From positions 1-44,967 of the forward strand of contig JAETRV010000022.1 of NCBI GenBank assembly GCA_021770005.1: 44,967 nucleotides of DNA. The letters are read 5' to 3'. Positions 27,139 to 35,406 of this stretch are shown here, one piece after another (positions within the stretch are counted from its first letter, which is position 1; every line of letters starts with the position of its first letter). The notes beneath the pieces were generated by a model. That model worked only from the letters and a program-made list of their open reading frames with translations. It had not been told where the DNA came from and ran no database searches. This DNA comes from Anaerotruncus sp. Its GTDB lineage: Bacteria; Bacillota; Clostridia; Oscillospirales; Ruminococcaceae. The position numbers and the translations under genes are program-made.

Positions 27139-28411
27139 ACGGTTTTCAAAAAAACAGCTCGCCGCTATCAGCTGGTGGCACCCTGACAGCCCGCACACCG
27201 GATGCTGTGCGGTCATCTGTGACGGGGCGGTGCGCAGCGGCAAGACCTTCTGCCTCTCGGTTGGGTTCGTAAGCTGGGCCATGGCCTGCTTCGACCGCCA
27301 AAGCTTCGCGCTCTGCGGGCGTACCGTCCTCTCGCTCCGGCGGAACCTTGTCACCCCGCTGACCGCCTGTTTGGCGGAACTGGGGTTCCGGTGTGTTGAC
27401 CGGCCTTCGAGGGGATACCTTGAAATCTCCTGCGGCAGGCGGTCCAACCGGTTCTACCTGTTCGGCGGGCGGGATGAGGGGAGCGCTGCCCTGATACAGG
27501 GGGCTACCCTTGCGGGAGTGCTCTTTGATGAGGTCGCGCTGATGCCGCGCTCGTTTGTCGAGCAGGCGCTCGCCAGATGCTCGGTGGAGGGCGCGCGGTT
27601 CTGGTTTAGCTGCAATCCCGAACACCCCTCCCACTGGTTTTACACCGAGTGGATCTGCCGCGCAGAGGAGCGGAACGCCCTCTATCTGCATTTCACCATG
27701 CGCGACAACCCGTCCCTTTCGCCGGCTGTGCTCGCCCGCTATGAGGCCCTCTATTCAGGCAGCTTTTACGAGCGGTTTGTGCTGGGGAAATGGGTCGCGG
27801 CCCAGGGGGCTGTCTACCCGATGTTCGACCCTGCGGTACATCTGTTCGATCATCCGCCTGCCTGCGGAAGGTTTTTCCTCTCCTGCGATTATGGCACTGT
27901 CAACCCCACTTCTATGGGGTTGTGGGGAGAGCGGGATGGGGTATGGTACCGGCTGGAGGAGTTCTACTACGATTCCCGCAGGGAGGGGCGGCAGATGACC
28001 GATGAGGAATACTACCAGGCGCTCGAACGTCTTGCGGGCACGCGGGAGATGGAAGCGGTCATCGTCGATCCATCGGCTGCCAGCTTCATTGCCTGCATCC
28101 GCAGACACGGAAGGTTTTTTGTCATCCCTGCCAAAAACAATGTCGCGGACGGGATCCGGCTGGTTGGCAGCCTGCTCAAACAGGGGCGGCTCCGGTTCTC
28201 CCGCCGGTGTGAAGGGTTGATCCGTGAGTTCTCCCTCTACCGCTGGGATGGCCGCGCCGGACGGGACTGCCCTGTCAAGGAACATGACCACGCGATGGAC
28301 GATATGCGGTATTTTGCCGCCACCGTCCTCGACCAGCCGAAGGGGGGCGCTTTCTTTGCTGCGTGCAGCCGCGGCAGCGGGGGCTCTGCCCCTCGACCCC
28401 GCAGCCTTTGA
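27128..28411 (+). CDS. Phage terminase large subunit
   Basis: 427 residues, PBSX XtmB-like. It is the ATP-driven DNA packaging motor and nuclease. Walker A is GAVRSGKT (33-40), Walker B VLFDE (131-135), the coupling motif SCNP (161-164). The nuclease acids are probably D254 (SCDYGTVNP), D314 (VIVDPSA) and the DD of HAMDDMRY (391-392). The start is GTG 27128, overlapping the small subunit. The last 16 or so residues (from about 412, rich in Ser, Gly, Arg, Pro) are encoded by repeat A copy 4, so the native end has been replaced or extended. Confidence 0.93.
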   Translation: MKIERFSKKQLAAISWWHPDSPHTGCCAVICDGAVRSGKTFCLSVGFVSWAMACFDRQSFALCGRTVLSLRRNLVTPLTACLAELGFRCVDRPSRGYLEISCGRRSNRFYLFGGRDEGSAALIQGATLAGVLFDEVALMPRSFVEQALARCSVEGARFWFSCNPEHPSHWFYTEWICRAEERNALYLHFTMRDNPSLSPAVLARYEALYSGSFYERFVLGKWVAAQGAVYPMFDPAVHLFDHPPACGRFFLSCDYGTVNPTSMGLWGERDGVWYRLEEFYYDSRREGRQMTDEEYYQALERLAGTREMEAVIVDPSAASFIACIRRHGRFFVIPAKNNVADGIRLVGSLLKQGRLRFSRRCEGLIREFSLYRWDGRAGRDCPVKEHDHAMDDMRYFAATVLDQPKGGAFFAACSRGSGGSAPRPRSL

Positions 28412-28572
28412 CTGCCGCCGCACTGCGAGCCGCAGCGAGCGTTTCGGAGCGCAACCGCCGAAGGCGGCACTTAGCGCGTAGATCGGCGTGCATAGGCCAA
28501 CCGATGCGAAGCGTCGGCTCTTGGGCCGGAGCAGAAAAATTGAGTAAAGCTTTTGGTTTTAAACAGGCTCTA
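28361..28572 (+). repeat. Repeat A, copy 4, at the terminase-portal junction
   Basis: Begins inside the terminase frame. GGGGC-TCT-GCCCC is near 28380-28392, then the long insert with CCGCC-GAA-GGCGG (28454-28466) and CCGATGC-GAA-GCGTCGG (28501-28517). The 3' arm is of the AAAAATTGAGTAAAGCTTT type, as in copy 1, and runs to the CAGGCTCTA just before the portal ribosome binding site. Confidence 0.8.
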
Positions 28573-28587
28573 GGGAGGGATTCTGAA

Positions 28588-29745
28588 ATGAAATTTTCGA
28601 ACCTATGGAAAAGGGGGGAGGCGGCACGCTCTGTTCAGACCGCGCGGGAGCCGTGCGCCGCCTGGGATGGGATGCTCCCCCTTTACACACGTGACTGCGC
28701 GGTCTACGATGGACTGCGCCGCTCGATCCCGGTGGTCGACGCTGCGATCGACAAGATCGGCCGGCTTACCGGTGGATGCAGGCCGGTCTGCTCCAATCCG
28801 CGCGCCCAGTCCGAGCTGGAACAGCTGTTCCGCGAAGTACCGGTGGGCGGTATGTCCCAGGGGTTTGAGGCGTTTTTGCGGCAATACCTCGACAGCCTGC
28901 TCCTCTATGGCAACGCGGTCGGTGAGATCGTCCTCTCCCGTGATGGGGAATCGATCGCTGGGCTTTACAATGCTTCGGTGCGAAACCTGCATTTTCAGGA
29001 GGGAAGTTCGCCGTTTGAGGTGCGGGTCTGCACCGCTAAAAATGGGGCGGTCCCGGTACCGGCGCCTTACCCCCAGCTGATTGTCTGCACCGCTCTGAAC
29101 CCGCCCGCCGGTCAGCTGCGGGGGGAGTCGATTTTGAGCGGCCTGCCGTTCGTCTGCGACGTGCTTATGAAAATCTATGCTTCGATGGGGCAGAACTTCG
29201 AGCGGATTGCTAATCTGCGGTATGCCGTCACCTACAAGCCGGGGGCTGGTTCCCTCGACCGCGCGTATGCCAAGGAGATTGCCGGGAGCATTGCACGCGA
29301 ATGGGGGGAGGCGATGGCTTCCAGCAAGGCCGGGAATATCAAGGATTTTGTCGCGGTGGGGGATGTTGACATCAAGGTGATCGGCGCTGACAACCAGATG
29401 ATCGACACCGAGGTGCCGGTGCGGCAGATGCTCGAACAGATCGTCGCCAAGCTGGGGATCCCGCCCTTCCTGCTCGGGCTGAACTGGTCCACGACCGAGC
29501 GGATGAGCGCCCAGCAGGCGGACATCCTCACCTCCGAGCTGGAAAGCTACCGGAGGCTGGTGGAGCCCGCTATCCTCAAAATCTGCAACCTCTTCCTGCG
29601 GCTCCGGGGGTACACCTGCGAGGCAGGGATCGAGTGGGACAACATCAATTTACAGGATGAGCTGGAACTCGCCAACGCCCGTTTGACCAATTTGCAGGCC
29701 GACCAGCTCGAACGGCAGCTTCAAAAGGAGGGAGCACAGGTATGA
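28588..29745 (+). CDS. Phage portal protein
   Basis: 385 residues. It forms the dodecameric ring at the capsid vertex through which DNA passes. Recognised by family-like segments VVDAAIDKIGRLTGGC, LLLYGNAVGEIVL, the NLRYAVTYKPG stretch, and the C-terminal GIPPFLLGLNWSTTERMSAQQ, and by its place after the terminase. ATG 28588 follows GGGAGGGA. It overlaps the protease gene by four bases. The upstream reading frame starting at 28363 is repeat sequence and is excluded. Confidence 0.92.
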   Translation: MKFSNLWKRGEAARSVQTAREPCAAWDGMLPLYTRDCAVYDGLRRSIPVVDAAIDKIGRLTGGCRPVCSNPRAQSELEQLFREVPVGGMSQGFEAFLRQYLDSLLLYGNAVGEIVLSRDGESIAGLYNASVRNLHFQEGSSPFEVRVCTAKNGAVPVPAPYPQLIVCTALNPPAGQLRGESILSGLPFVCDVLMKIYASMGQNFERIANLRYAVTYKPGAGSLDRAYAKEIAGSIAREWGEAMASSKAGNIKDFVAVGDVDIKVIGADNQMIDTEVPVRQMLEQIVAKLGIPPFLLGLNWSTTERMSAQQADILTSELESYRRLVEPAILKICNLFLRLRGYTCEAGIEWDNINLQDELELANARLTNLQADQLERQLQKEGAQV

Positions 29746-30692
29746 AACAGGCTATGATACAGAAACATGCGGGTGGAGAGGTCTCTGCCGCCCAGCTCGA
29801 GGCAATCAACCGGTTTTCCAGGCGGGAGCTGGGGGCGGATGAGGTCTACGTCTTTTCGCTCCTGCTCTGCGACAACGCGGTTGACCGCGATGGGGAGCGG
29901 TTCTCGTCCGGCGCGCTCCAAAAGCTCGCGACACTCTTTGTCGGAAAAACCGGTATCTTCAACCATGACCCCAAGGGGCAGAACCAGACCGCCCGCATCT
30001 TTGAGACGGCGGTCGAAACCGATGAGGGGCGGGTGGTCGAGAATGGGGAGCCGTATCAGGCGCTGCGCGCGTGGGCTTACATGGTGCGGTGCCAAAAAAA
30101 TGAGGACCTCATCCTCGAGATCGACGCGGGGATCAAAAAAGAGGTCAGTGTCGGGTGCGCAATCGGGAAGGTCGTTTGCTCGGTCTGCGGCGCCGACCTG
30201 CGCGAACAGCCTTGTGGGCACCGCCCGGGTGAGGTTTATAACGGCGTCCAGTGTTGGAGAGAGCTGGAGGAGCCGACCGACGCTTACGAATGGTCGTTTG
30301 TGGCGGTGCCCGCCCAGCGCGATGCTGGGGTGACCAAGCGGTTCTCTGCCACAGAGCCGGACGGGCTGCGCAAAGCGCTCGAAAGCGGCCGGGAACTGCT
30401 GCTCGACCCGGTGCAGGCGGCTGCGCTCGCGGAACAGCTCCGGTCGCTCGAGTCACTCGCTGAAGGTGGCCGCGCCCGTCTCGACCAGCTCCGCCGCAAG
30501 ATGGTCTCTCTCGCCGCTTTCGCCCTGCCGTCTGTGCCTGCCGGTACGGTTGGTGAGGTCGCAAAGGGGATGGACGCGGAGCAGCTCGAGGCGTTCTGCC
30601 GCGGGCTTTCCAGGATGCAGGGGATACCGCCCAGTTTGCAGCTCGGTGGGGAGCCTGCACCCGCTTCGGACAACCAGGCGTTTTGTATCTGA
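29742..30692 (+). CDS. Phage prohead protease (XkdF-like) with zinc-knuckle insertion
   Basis: 316 residues. The likely serine protease dyad is H75 (GIFNHDPKG) and S136 (KKEVSVGC), followed by EWSFVAVPAQRDAGV as in HK97/XkdF-type proteases. It would process scaffold and capsid during head maturation. Just after the serine lies a cysteine cluster C146-X2-C149...C158-X-H160, a possible zinc site. The C-terminal part (residues 220-310) is helical and may be scaffold-like. It lies between portal and capsid, as expected. Confidence 0.8.
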   Translation: MKQAMIQKHAGGEVSAAQLEAINRFSRRELGADEVYVFSLLLCDNAVDRDGERFSSGALQKLATLFVGKTGIFNHDPKGQNQTARIFETAVETDEGRVVENGEPYQALRAWAYMVRCQKNEDLILEIDAGIKKEVSVGCAIGKVVCSVCGADLREQPCGHRPGEVYNGVQCWRELEEPTDAYEWSFVAVPAQRDAGVTKRFSATEPDGLRKALESGRELLLDPVQAAALAEQLRSLESLAEGGRARLDQLRRKMVSLAAFALPSVPAGTVGEVAKGMDAEQLEAFCRGLSRMQGIPPSLQLGGEPAPASDNQAFCI

Positions 30693-30696
30693 CAAG

Positions 30697-30722
30697 CGTT
30701 CCGCTGCAAAGGTGGATGAAAC
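30697..30722 (+). repeat. Repeat A, 3'-arm fragment (copy 5)
   Basis: Starts five bases after the protease stop. GCAAAGGTGGATGAAACTTTT matches the 3' arm of copies 2 and 6 (with one C to T), but the 5' part is missing. It lies directly upstream of the TGGAGG site of the capsid gene. Confidence 0.65.
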
Positions 30723-30746
30723 TTTTAAAATGGAGGTATCTTTTTT

Positions 30747-31766
30747 ATGAACTACCAGAATATCAAACTTGATAAGTCGATGTACAAATCCGGCGTGCCG
30801 TTCTCCGCCCAGCTCGAAAAGCTCGACCCCTCCGCCAACTATGCCGGGACCGATCTCGCCGGGATGGACGCTTTCCAGCGCCAGCTCAAACGGTTCGACA
30901 TCCGAGTCAGCGGCGCAAACAGCGACCCGGTTTCCAAATTTTTCAGTACTGCTGATTCTGCCGCCCTCTTTCCGGAATATGTCGCGCGGGCGGTCATGCA
31001 GGGGGCGGACGAGACCGCTGTCATTAACAACATCATCGCTTCCCGAACGGTCATCAACTCCCTCGATTACCGCACCATCACCACCGCTGCCGGTCACGAT
31101 GTGGAGGCGAAGGTGGTCGGGGAGGGGGCCGAAATCCCCGAGACAGTCGTCAAGCTCAAGGATAACCTGGTGAAGATGGTCAAGCGCGGGAGGATGCTCG
31201 TCGCCTCCTATGAGGCGGTCCGGTTCCAGCGGATCGATCTGTTCACCGTCACCCTCAAGCAGATCGGCGCGTATATCACCAAGGCCCAGCTCGCCGATGC
31301 AGTGGATGTGCTCATCAACGGCGATGGACCCAACCACGCCAACAGCAACCCCGCCGCGGTGGTCGAAACCGCTGGCTCCGGTACCCTCACCTATGCCGAC
31401 CTGCTCAGCCTCTGGTCTGCGTTCGATGAATTCCAGATGAACACCCTGATCGCTTCCCCGGATATGATGCAGAAGCTGCTCACCCTCACCGAGCTGCGCG
31501 ACCCGGTCGCTGGGCTGAACTTTACCGGCAGCGGTATGATCGGCACCCCGCTGGGCGCGAATGTGATCCGCTCCAAGGCGGTGCCTGCGGGTACCATCGT
31601 TGCACTTGACAAGAACTTTGCCCTCGAGATGGTCACCGCGGGCGAGATCGCCGTTGACGCCGACCGGCTGATCGATTCCCAGCTCGAGCGCGCCGCTGTG
31701 ACCGCAACTTCCGGGTTTGCAAAAATCTTCCCGGATGCCTGCAAGGTGCTCAAACTCAAAGCGTAA
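30747..31766 (+). CDS. Phage major capsid protein (XkdG-like)
   Basis: 339 residues, an HK97-fold size. It forms the head shell. Features: N-terminal arm with DPSANYAGTDLAGMDAFQRQ, ARAVMQGADETAVINNIIA, the VVGEGAEIPE segment and SYEAVRFQRIDLFTVTLKQIG, and the C-terminal FAKIFPDACKVLKLKA. ATG follows a TGGAGG site. The sequence has no obvious frameshift. Confidence 0.88.
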   Translation: MNYQNIKLDKSMYKSGVPFSAQLEKLDPSANYAGTDLAGMDAFQRQLKRFDIRVSGANSDPVSKFFSTADSAALFPEYVARAVMQGADETAVINNIIASRTVINSLDYRTITTAAGHDVEAKVVGEGAEIPETVVKLKDNLVKMVKRGRMLVASYEAVRFQRIDLFTVTLKQIGAYITKAQLADAVDVLINGDGPNHANSNPAAVVETAGSGTLTYADLLSLWSAFDEFQMNTLIASPDMMQKLLTLTELRDPVAGLNFTGSGMIGTPLGANVIRSKAVPAGTIVALDKNFALEMVTAGEIAVDADRLIDSQLERAAVTATSGFAKIFPDACKVLKLKA

Positions 31767-31784
31767 GAAGGAGGTGTTTTCCAT

Positions 31785-32258
31785 ATGCTGTTGGAACCGG
31801 TTGTCCGCCAGTTTGCGCAATTCGCTCGTCTGGATGAGGAGTCCGCAGCCCCGTGGGTTCCGCTCTGTGAGGCTGCGGTCGCATGGATCGAGTCGATGCG
31901 CAAGCCAGACGACCCACCGGAGGAGGGGAACGGGCCGGAGGAAGAGGCTCCGCTTGCGCAGGGCGAGCAAGCGCCCCCTCTGGAAGGAATCCCCCCGGCA
32001 GGTGGGGAAGAGGAGGTTCCCGAACCGGCGGATGATCCCCGTCTGGTGCTGGCTGCCGCCGGGGAAGCGTTTTACCGGTATACGCTGGCCGCCTCCGGCG
32101 GGGAGGTGCAGAGCCTCAAGATCGGGGATATTTCGGTCTCCGAATCGAGCGGGAACGGGGGAAGCTCGGGGGCGCGCGCCCTGCGGGATACGTTGCTCGC
32201 CGGCGCCGCCGGCCTGCTCGAACCCGGGTTCGCGGGCCTCTGGCAGGTGGAAGGATGA
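31785..32258 (+). CDS. Probable head-tail connector protein
   Basis: 157 residues; the family is not firmly recognised. The N-terminal helix-rich part (LEPVVRQFAQFARLDEES) and C-terminal part (RALRDTLLAGAAGLLEPGF) flank an acidic Pro/Glu linker (residues 43-80). Position after the capsid and before the stopper suggests an adaptor of the gp6/YqbG type. AAGGAGGTG precedes ATG 31785, and it overlaps the next gene by four bases. Confidence 0.55.
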   Translation: MLLEPVVRQFAQFARLDEESAAPWVPLCEAAVAWIESMRKPDDPPEEGNGPEEEAPLAQGEQAPPLEGIPPAGGEEEVPEPADDPRLVLAAAGEAFYRYTLAASGGEVQSLKIGDISVSESSGNGGSSGARALRDTLLAGAAGLLEPGFAGLWQVEG

Positions 32259-32623
32259 ACCCCGCCGCACTGCGTGGGGCGATCGAACGGTGTGGGGAGC
32301 CGGTCCGCATCGTCCGGGGCGGGGAGGTCTTTTCCTTCCTCGCCTGTATCCAGCCCCGCCCTCACAGCAACCAGCTCGGCACCGGTGAGCCGGTCCTCCA
32401 TTCCCGGTTCGGGCGGGAGGACCCGCGGCAGTTCTACTACTATGGCCCGCCCGACGGGGGCGGGGAACAGGTCGAATGCGGGGTCATCCTCGAGACGGCG
32501 TCCGCCCGCTATCTCGTCGTGACCTGCCATGAATTCCGGTTTCGTGGGGAAGCGGTCTACCGGTGGGCTTCCCTCAAACCGGCAGATGAGGAGGTGGAGG
32601 ATGGAACAGTTCTTATCCATTAA
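32255..32623 (+). CDS. Head-closure (stopper) protein, probable
   Basis: 122 residues, beta-rich. Similar in length and position to YqbH/XkdH-type stoppers that close the head after packaging. ALRGAIERCGEPVRIVRGGE starts it, and FYYYGPPDGGGEQVECGVIL is in the middle. It overlaps the upstream gene by four bases and the downstream gene by 23. Confidence 0.6.
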   Translation: MNPAALRGAIERCGEPVRIVRGGEVFSFLACIQPRPHSNQLGTGEPVLHSRFGREDPRQFYYYGPPDGGGEQVECGVILETASARYLVVTCHEFRFRGEAVYRWASLKPADEEVEDGTVLIH

Positions 32624-33041
32624 ACGTGAGTTTGTGGAACTGCTCGGTAAGCAGTTCACCCCTTATGGGGTGCGGGTGACCGGGGAGTTTCCCGCAGAAT
32701 CCCACCGCAGGCCGGGCGGCTGCGCGCTCGCGGTCGGGATCGAGGGGGTTGGGTTCCCATCGGCCCCGTCCGGCGGGGGACAGGTCCAGCTCACCCTGCG
32801 GTTTGACATCCTCTGCCCGGCGGGGGCTTCGCCCGGCTGCCATGAGGTATTCGAGCTGCTTTGTGGGGTGCTCGTCCCCAAGCTCGGTATCCGCGAGATG
32901 CACTGTGGGTCTGTCTCGTACGACAGGGGGTTCGACGCATTCTGCATGACCGCTACCGCTGCCCTGGATGGCATTCTCGTCGGGTCCGACTCTGACAGCG
33001 GCTCATTCGACAAGATCATCATTCGTGCAAACATCAGATGA
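32601..33041 (+). CDS. Tail completion/minor neck protein, probable
   Basis: 146 residues. ATG 32601 (MEQFLSIKREFVELL) follows GGAGG. A long reading frame starting at 32529 would lie within the previous gene and is not used. The position between the stopper and the sheath matches XkdI/XkdJ-like neck proteins; the family assignment is by context. Confidence 0.6.
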   Translation: MEQFLSIKREFVELLGKQFTPYGVRVTGEFPAESHRRPGGCALAVGIEGVGFPSAPSGGGQVQLTLRFDILCPAGASPGCHEVFELLCGVLVPKLGIREMHCGSVSYDRGFDAFCMTATAALDGILVGSDSDSGSFDKIIIRANIR

Positions 33042-33054
33042 CAGGAGGGGTTTT

Positions 33055-34053
33055 ATGATCCAGATTCCCAATACCATGCGGCCGGGTGTGTTCATCAGCA
33101 GCTCGGTGCGCGCTTCCGCTTCCGGAAACACGGTCAGGACCGTTGCCGCTGTGGGGCAGGCCGGTGCGGATGCGCCGCAAGGCTGTACAGTCGTCCATAC
33201 CCGGGAGGATGCCGCCGCGCTCGGCGAAAATTCCGCGCTCCAGCAGATGGTTTTTGCCCTGCTTGACGCGGGGTGTGCGCCGGTGCGGGCGGTCCCCGCC
33301 GGGGAGGACTATGCGGAGGCGTTCGACGCAATTGCCGGGATCGAAGAGGTCCGGGTGGTCGTTTCGGATGGAGGGGGAGAGGCGTTTACCGCCCACCTCG
33401 CCGGATGCCGCAACGCCGGCCGGGAACGGTTCGGGGTGCTCGCGGTCTCCGATCCTGAGGAGGCTGCCGCCATCGCACAGCAGCTCAACTGTGAGCGGCT
33501 GGCGATCGCTTGTGACGGCGGGTCCTGCACCCTGCCTACCGCTGCCGCATTCGCCGCGTTGATCGCTCGGGAAGGGGCCGCAGGCTGTTACAACGGCGCG
33601 GAGCTGCCCTTCTCCGGCACCTTTGATGGGGTTCTCTCGGACGGGCAGGTGGGGGCACTGCTCGCTGCCGGAGTCACACCGTTTGAGCAGGTGGGCGGCG
33701 CGGTTGCGTGTATCCGCGCGGTGACCTCCCGCACCCGCTCGGATGGGGTGGCCGACCGCACCTTCTCGGCTGTTTCCACCGTACTTTCGGTGGACGAGGT
33801 GGTGTCCGGGCTGCGGCAGGCAGTGCGCGCCCGTCTGCGGGGGATGAAAAATTCTTCCGCCACCCGCGAAAGCATCGCCTCCCAGCTGACCGTCGAACTC
33901 GAGGCAAAGCGTCTCGAAGGGGTGATCGACAGCTTTTTGCCGCCTGTCGTTGCGGCACACCCGAAGGACCCGTCGGTCTGTGTGGCCACCCTCTCATTTT
34001 CGATCGCGCCCGAGATCAGCCAGATCGTAATCGCGGCTGAAATTTCTATCTGA
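33055..34053 (+). CDS. Phage tail sheath protein
   Basis: 332 residues. The sheath contracts to drive the tail tube. The N-terminal NTMRPGVFISSSVRA and the C-terminal block (GVTPFEQVGGAVACIRAVT, VADRTFSAVSTVLSVDEVV, ESIASQLTVELEAKRLEGV) match the Phage_sheath family. It is shorter than PBSX XkdK, so part of the variable middle domain is lacking. AGGAGGGG precedes ATG 33055. Confidence 0.88.
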   Translation: MIQIPNTMRPGVFISSSVRASASGNTVRTVAAVGQAGADAPQGCTVVHTREDAAALGENSALQQMVFALLDAGCAPVRAVPAGEDYAEAFDAIAGIEEVRVVVSDGGGEAFTAHLAGCRNAGRERFGVLAVSDPEEAAAIAQQLNCERLAIACDGGSCTLPTAAAFAALIAREGAAGCYNGAELPFSGTFDGVLSDGQVGALLAAGVTPFEQVGGAVACIRAVTSRTRSDGVADRTFSAVSTVLSVDEVVSGLRQAVRARLRGMKNSSATRESIASQLTVELEAKRLEGVIDSFLPPVVAAHPKDPSVCVATLSFSIAPEISQIVIAAEISI

Positions 34054-34067
34054 ATGGAGGTGCCTAT

Positions 34068-34454
34068 ATGTCATTGGTTTCTTTCCCCACCAGCAAGGAT
34101 GTCTATATCGAGGTAGATGGCAAGCGGCTCGCTGCCGCACAGAGCTATAAGGCCAAAACCTCCCGCGAAAGCCGGTTTGTTGAGGCGTTCGGCTCGGATG
34201 AGCCGGTCGGGACGGTCGGCGGGCGGGTCAAATACCTGGTCGAGCTCTCCCGCGTGGTCATCTGCGGCGGCTCCGCTGCCGAGGTCCGGTTCCACAACCT
34301 TTCCAACTTCAATATCGTGGTGGTGCGCCCCGACCGCAAGATCATCTACTCCGGGTGTGAATGGTCGGGGGTCGATGAGGCAATCGGCCTGAACGACCTT
34401 GTCTATGAGACGGTCACCGCGGTCGCTTCCTCGCGGATGGAGGTTGCACTTTGA
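34068..34454 (+). CDS. Phage tail tube protein (XkdM-like)
   Basis: 128 residues. It builds the inner tube under the sheath. YIEVDGKRLAAAQSYKAKTS and VHFHNLSNFNIVVVRPDRK-type (VRFHNLSNFNIVVVRPD) segments are family-like. It follows the sheath by 14 bases and overlaps the next gene by four (TTGA). Confidence 0.8.
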   Translation: MSLVSFPTSKDVYIEVDGKRLAAAQSYKAKTSRESRFVEAFGSDEPVGTVGGRVKYLVELSRVVICGGSAAEVRFHNLSNFNIVVVRPDRKIIYSGCEWSGVDEAIGLNDLVYETVTAVASSRMEVAL

Positions 34455-34825
34455 GCCGGGCCGGTTGTCTCCCCGAAAACCGGTTCTCTGTCCCCTATCT
34501 GGGGCGGGACTTCCGGTTTCGCCGCCGCTGCGCTTGGCAGGAATTGCAGTTTCCCGGTGCGGTCGAACGCCTGCTGGAACATCTCCCGGGGGCGGACCTT
34601 CCCGGCAGGCAGAAACAGGCGGTTGCGGGGAATGCGGTCCTGCTCTGGCAGGCGCTCGATGGCCCGGACGCCGCCGGTTCCCCCGAAGAGGTCCTCTACC
34701 GGTTCAGCGTCGGCCAGATCGCGGACCTTGTCCGGCTCTATTTTGAGCCGGACAGCGGCGGGGAGGTCTGGTACGATGAGTGCGGCGTGAATGCGGGGTT
34801 TCCCGGTGAGGAGGGGACGGTTTGA
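34451..34825 (+). CDS. Tail assembly chaperone-like protein
   Basis: 124 residues, start TTG 34451. Helix-rich with GRQKQAVAGNAVLLWQAL. The place after the tube is where tail assembly chaperones sit. In many phages the next gene is made by a frameshift; here the downstream gene simply overlaps by TTGA, and I see no good slippery heptamer at the junction. Identity by context. Confidence 0.5.
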   Translation: MSRAGCLPENRFSVPYLGRDFRFRRRCAWQELQFPGAVERLLEHLPGADLPGRQKQAVAGNAVLLWQALDGPDAAGSPEEVLYRFSVGQIADLVRLYFEPDSGGEVWYDECGVNAGFPGEEGTV

Positions 34826-35391
34826 ACGGCTATAACGTCAATGCGGATCTCGCGAAAAACCTTGAGGTTTATGCCCGGTTTATCGAGGCGCGTTCCTCGG
34901 TCACCACCCCGGAAAAACTGGATGTCCCCATGGTGTGGGGGATGTATCTCGATACCACCCGCCCGGTCGGCGGAAAAAGCCGCCTCTCCGCCGAGGGGTT
35001 CAGCGCAGCGGCTCCACAGCCGCTTTCTACCCCGGTCCAGGAGAGCCGGCGGCCCGGCAGGTTGTCTGCCGCCGCGCGGGATAGCCAGATTCCCAGCCTG
35101 CTCTCTGTTTCGATGCAGGATGCACAGGTTCCTGACACGCTGCCCGCTGTGATACAGGAAACCCGGCGTCCGGAACCGCTCGCCTTCTCGGCACAGGCGG
35201 CCGCCGGGCCGGGGGAACCGCTCGCATTTGCGGATCCCGGGGCGGAAGCCGCCGAAACCGCTGTCTCGGTGACCTACCGCACCCCGGTCAGCGGTGACCT
35301 CGATCTGCTGGGCTTGGTCAACGACCGCCTCAAGACCCAAGCGCGCCGGTATCCACATCCGCTCTCAAACGAGATGGATGCATTCGGGTAA
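34822..35391 (+). CDS. Unknown protein in the tape-measure position
   Basis: 189 residues, family not recognised, start TTG 34822. N-terminal ordered part (NVNADLAKNLEVYARFIEA), a Pro/Ala/Arg linker (residues about 55-150) with a loosely repeated ESRRPGRLS/ETRRPEPL-type unit, and a C-terminal SGDLDLLGLVNDRLKTQARR end. No transmembrane segment or long coiled coil, so it does not look like a tape measure, although it occupies the slot where one is expected. It could be a reduced or replaced version. Confidence 0.5.
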   Translation: MNGYNVNADLAKNLEVYARFIEARSSVTTPEKLDVPMVWGMYLDTTRPVGGKSRLSAEGFSAAAPQPLSTPVQESRRPGRLSAAARDSQIPSLLSVSMQDAQVPDTLPAVIQETRRPEPLAFSAQAAAGPGEPLAFADPGAEAAETAVSVTYRTPVSGDLDLLGLVNDRLKTQARRYPHPLSNEMDAFG

Positions 35392-35406
35392 AGGAGGAAA
35401 ATTTGC

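Noticed and set aside
28363-28587. Upstream extension of the portal protein to residue 1 at 28363
   Set aside because: The extension is repeat A sequence. ATG 28588 has the ribosome binding site and a portal-like N-terminus.
30453-32270. 600-codon minus-strand frame opposite the capsid gene
   Set aside because: It is antisense to capsid and connector genes in GC-rich sequence; no domain.
34451-34825. Programmed frameshift between the chaperone-like gene and the next gene
   Set aside because: The genes overlap by TTGA with a separate start, and no convincing slippery heptamer was found.
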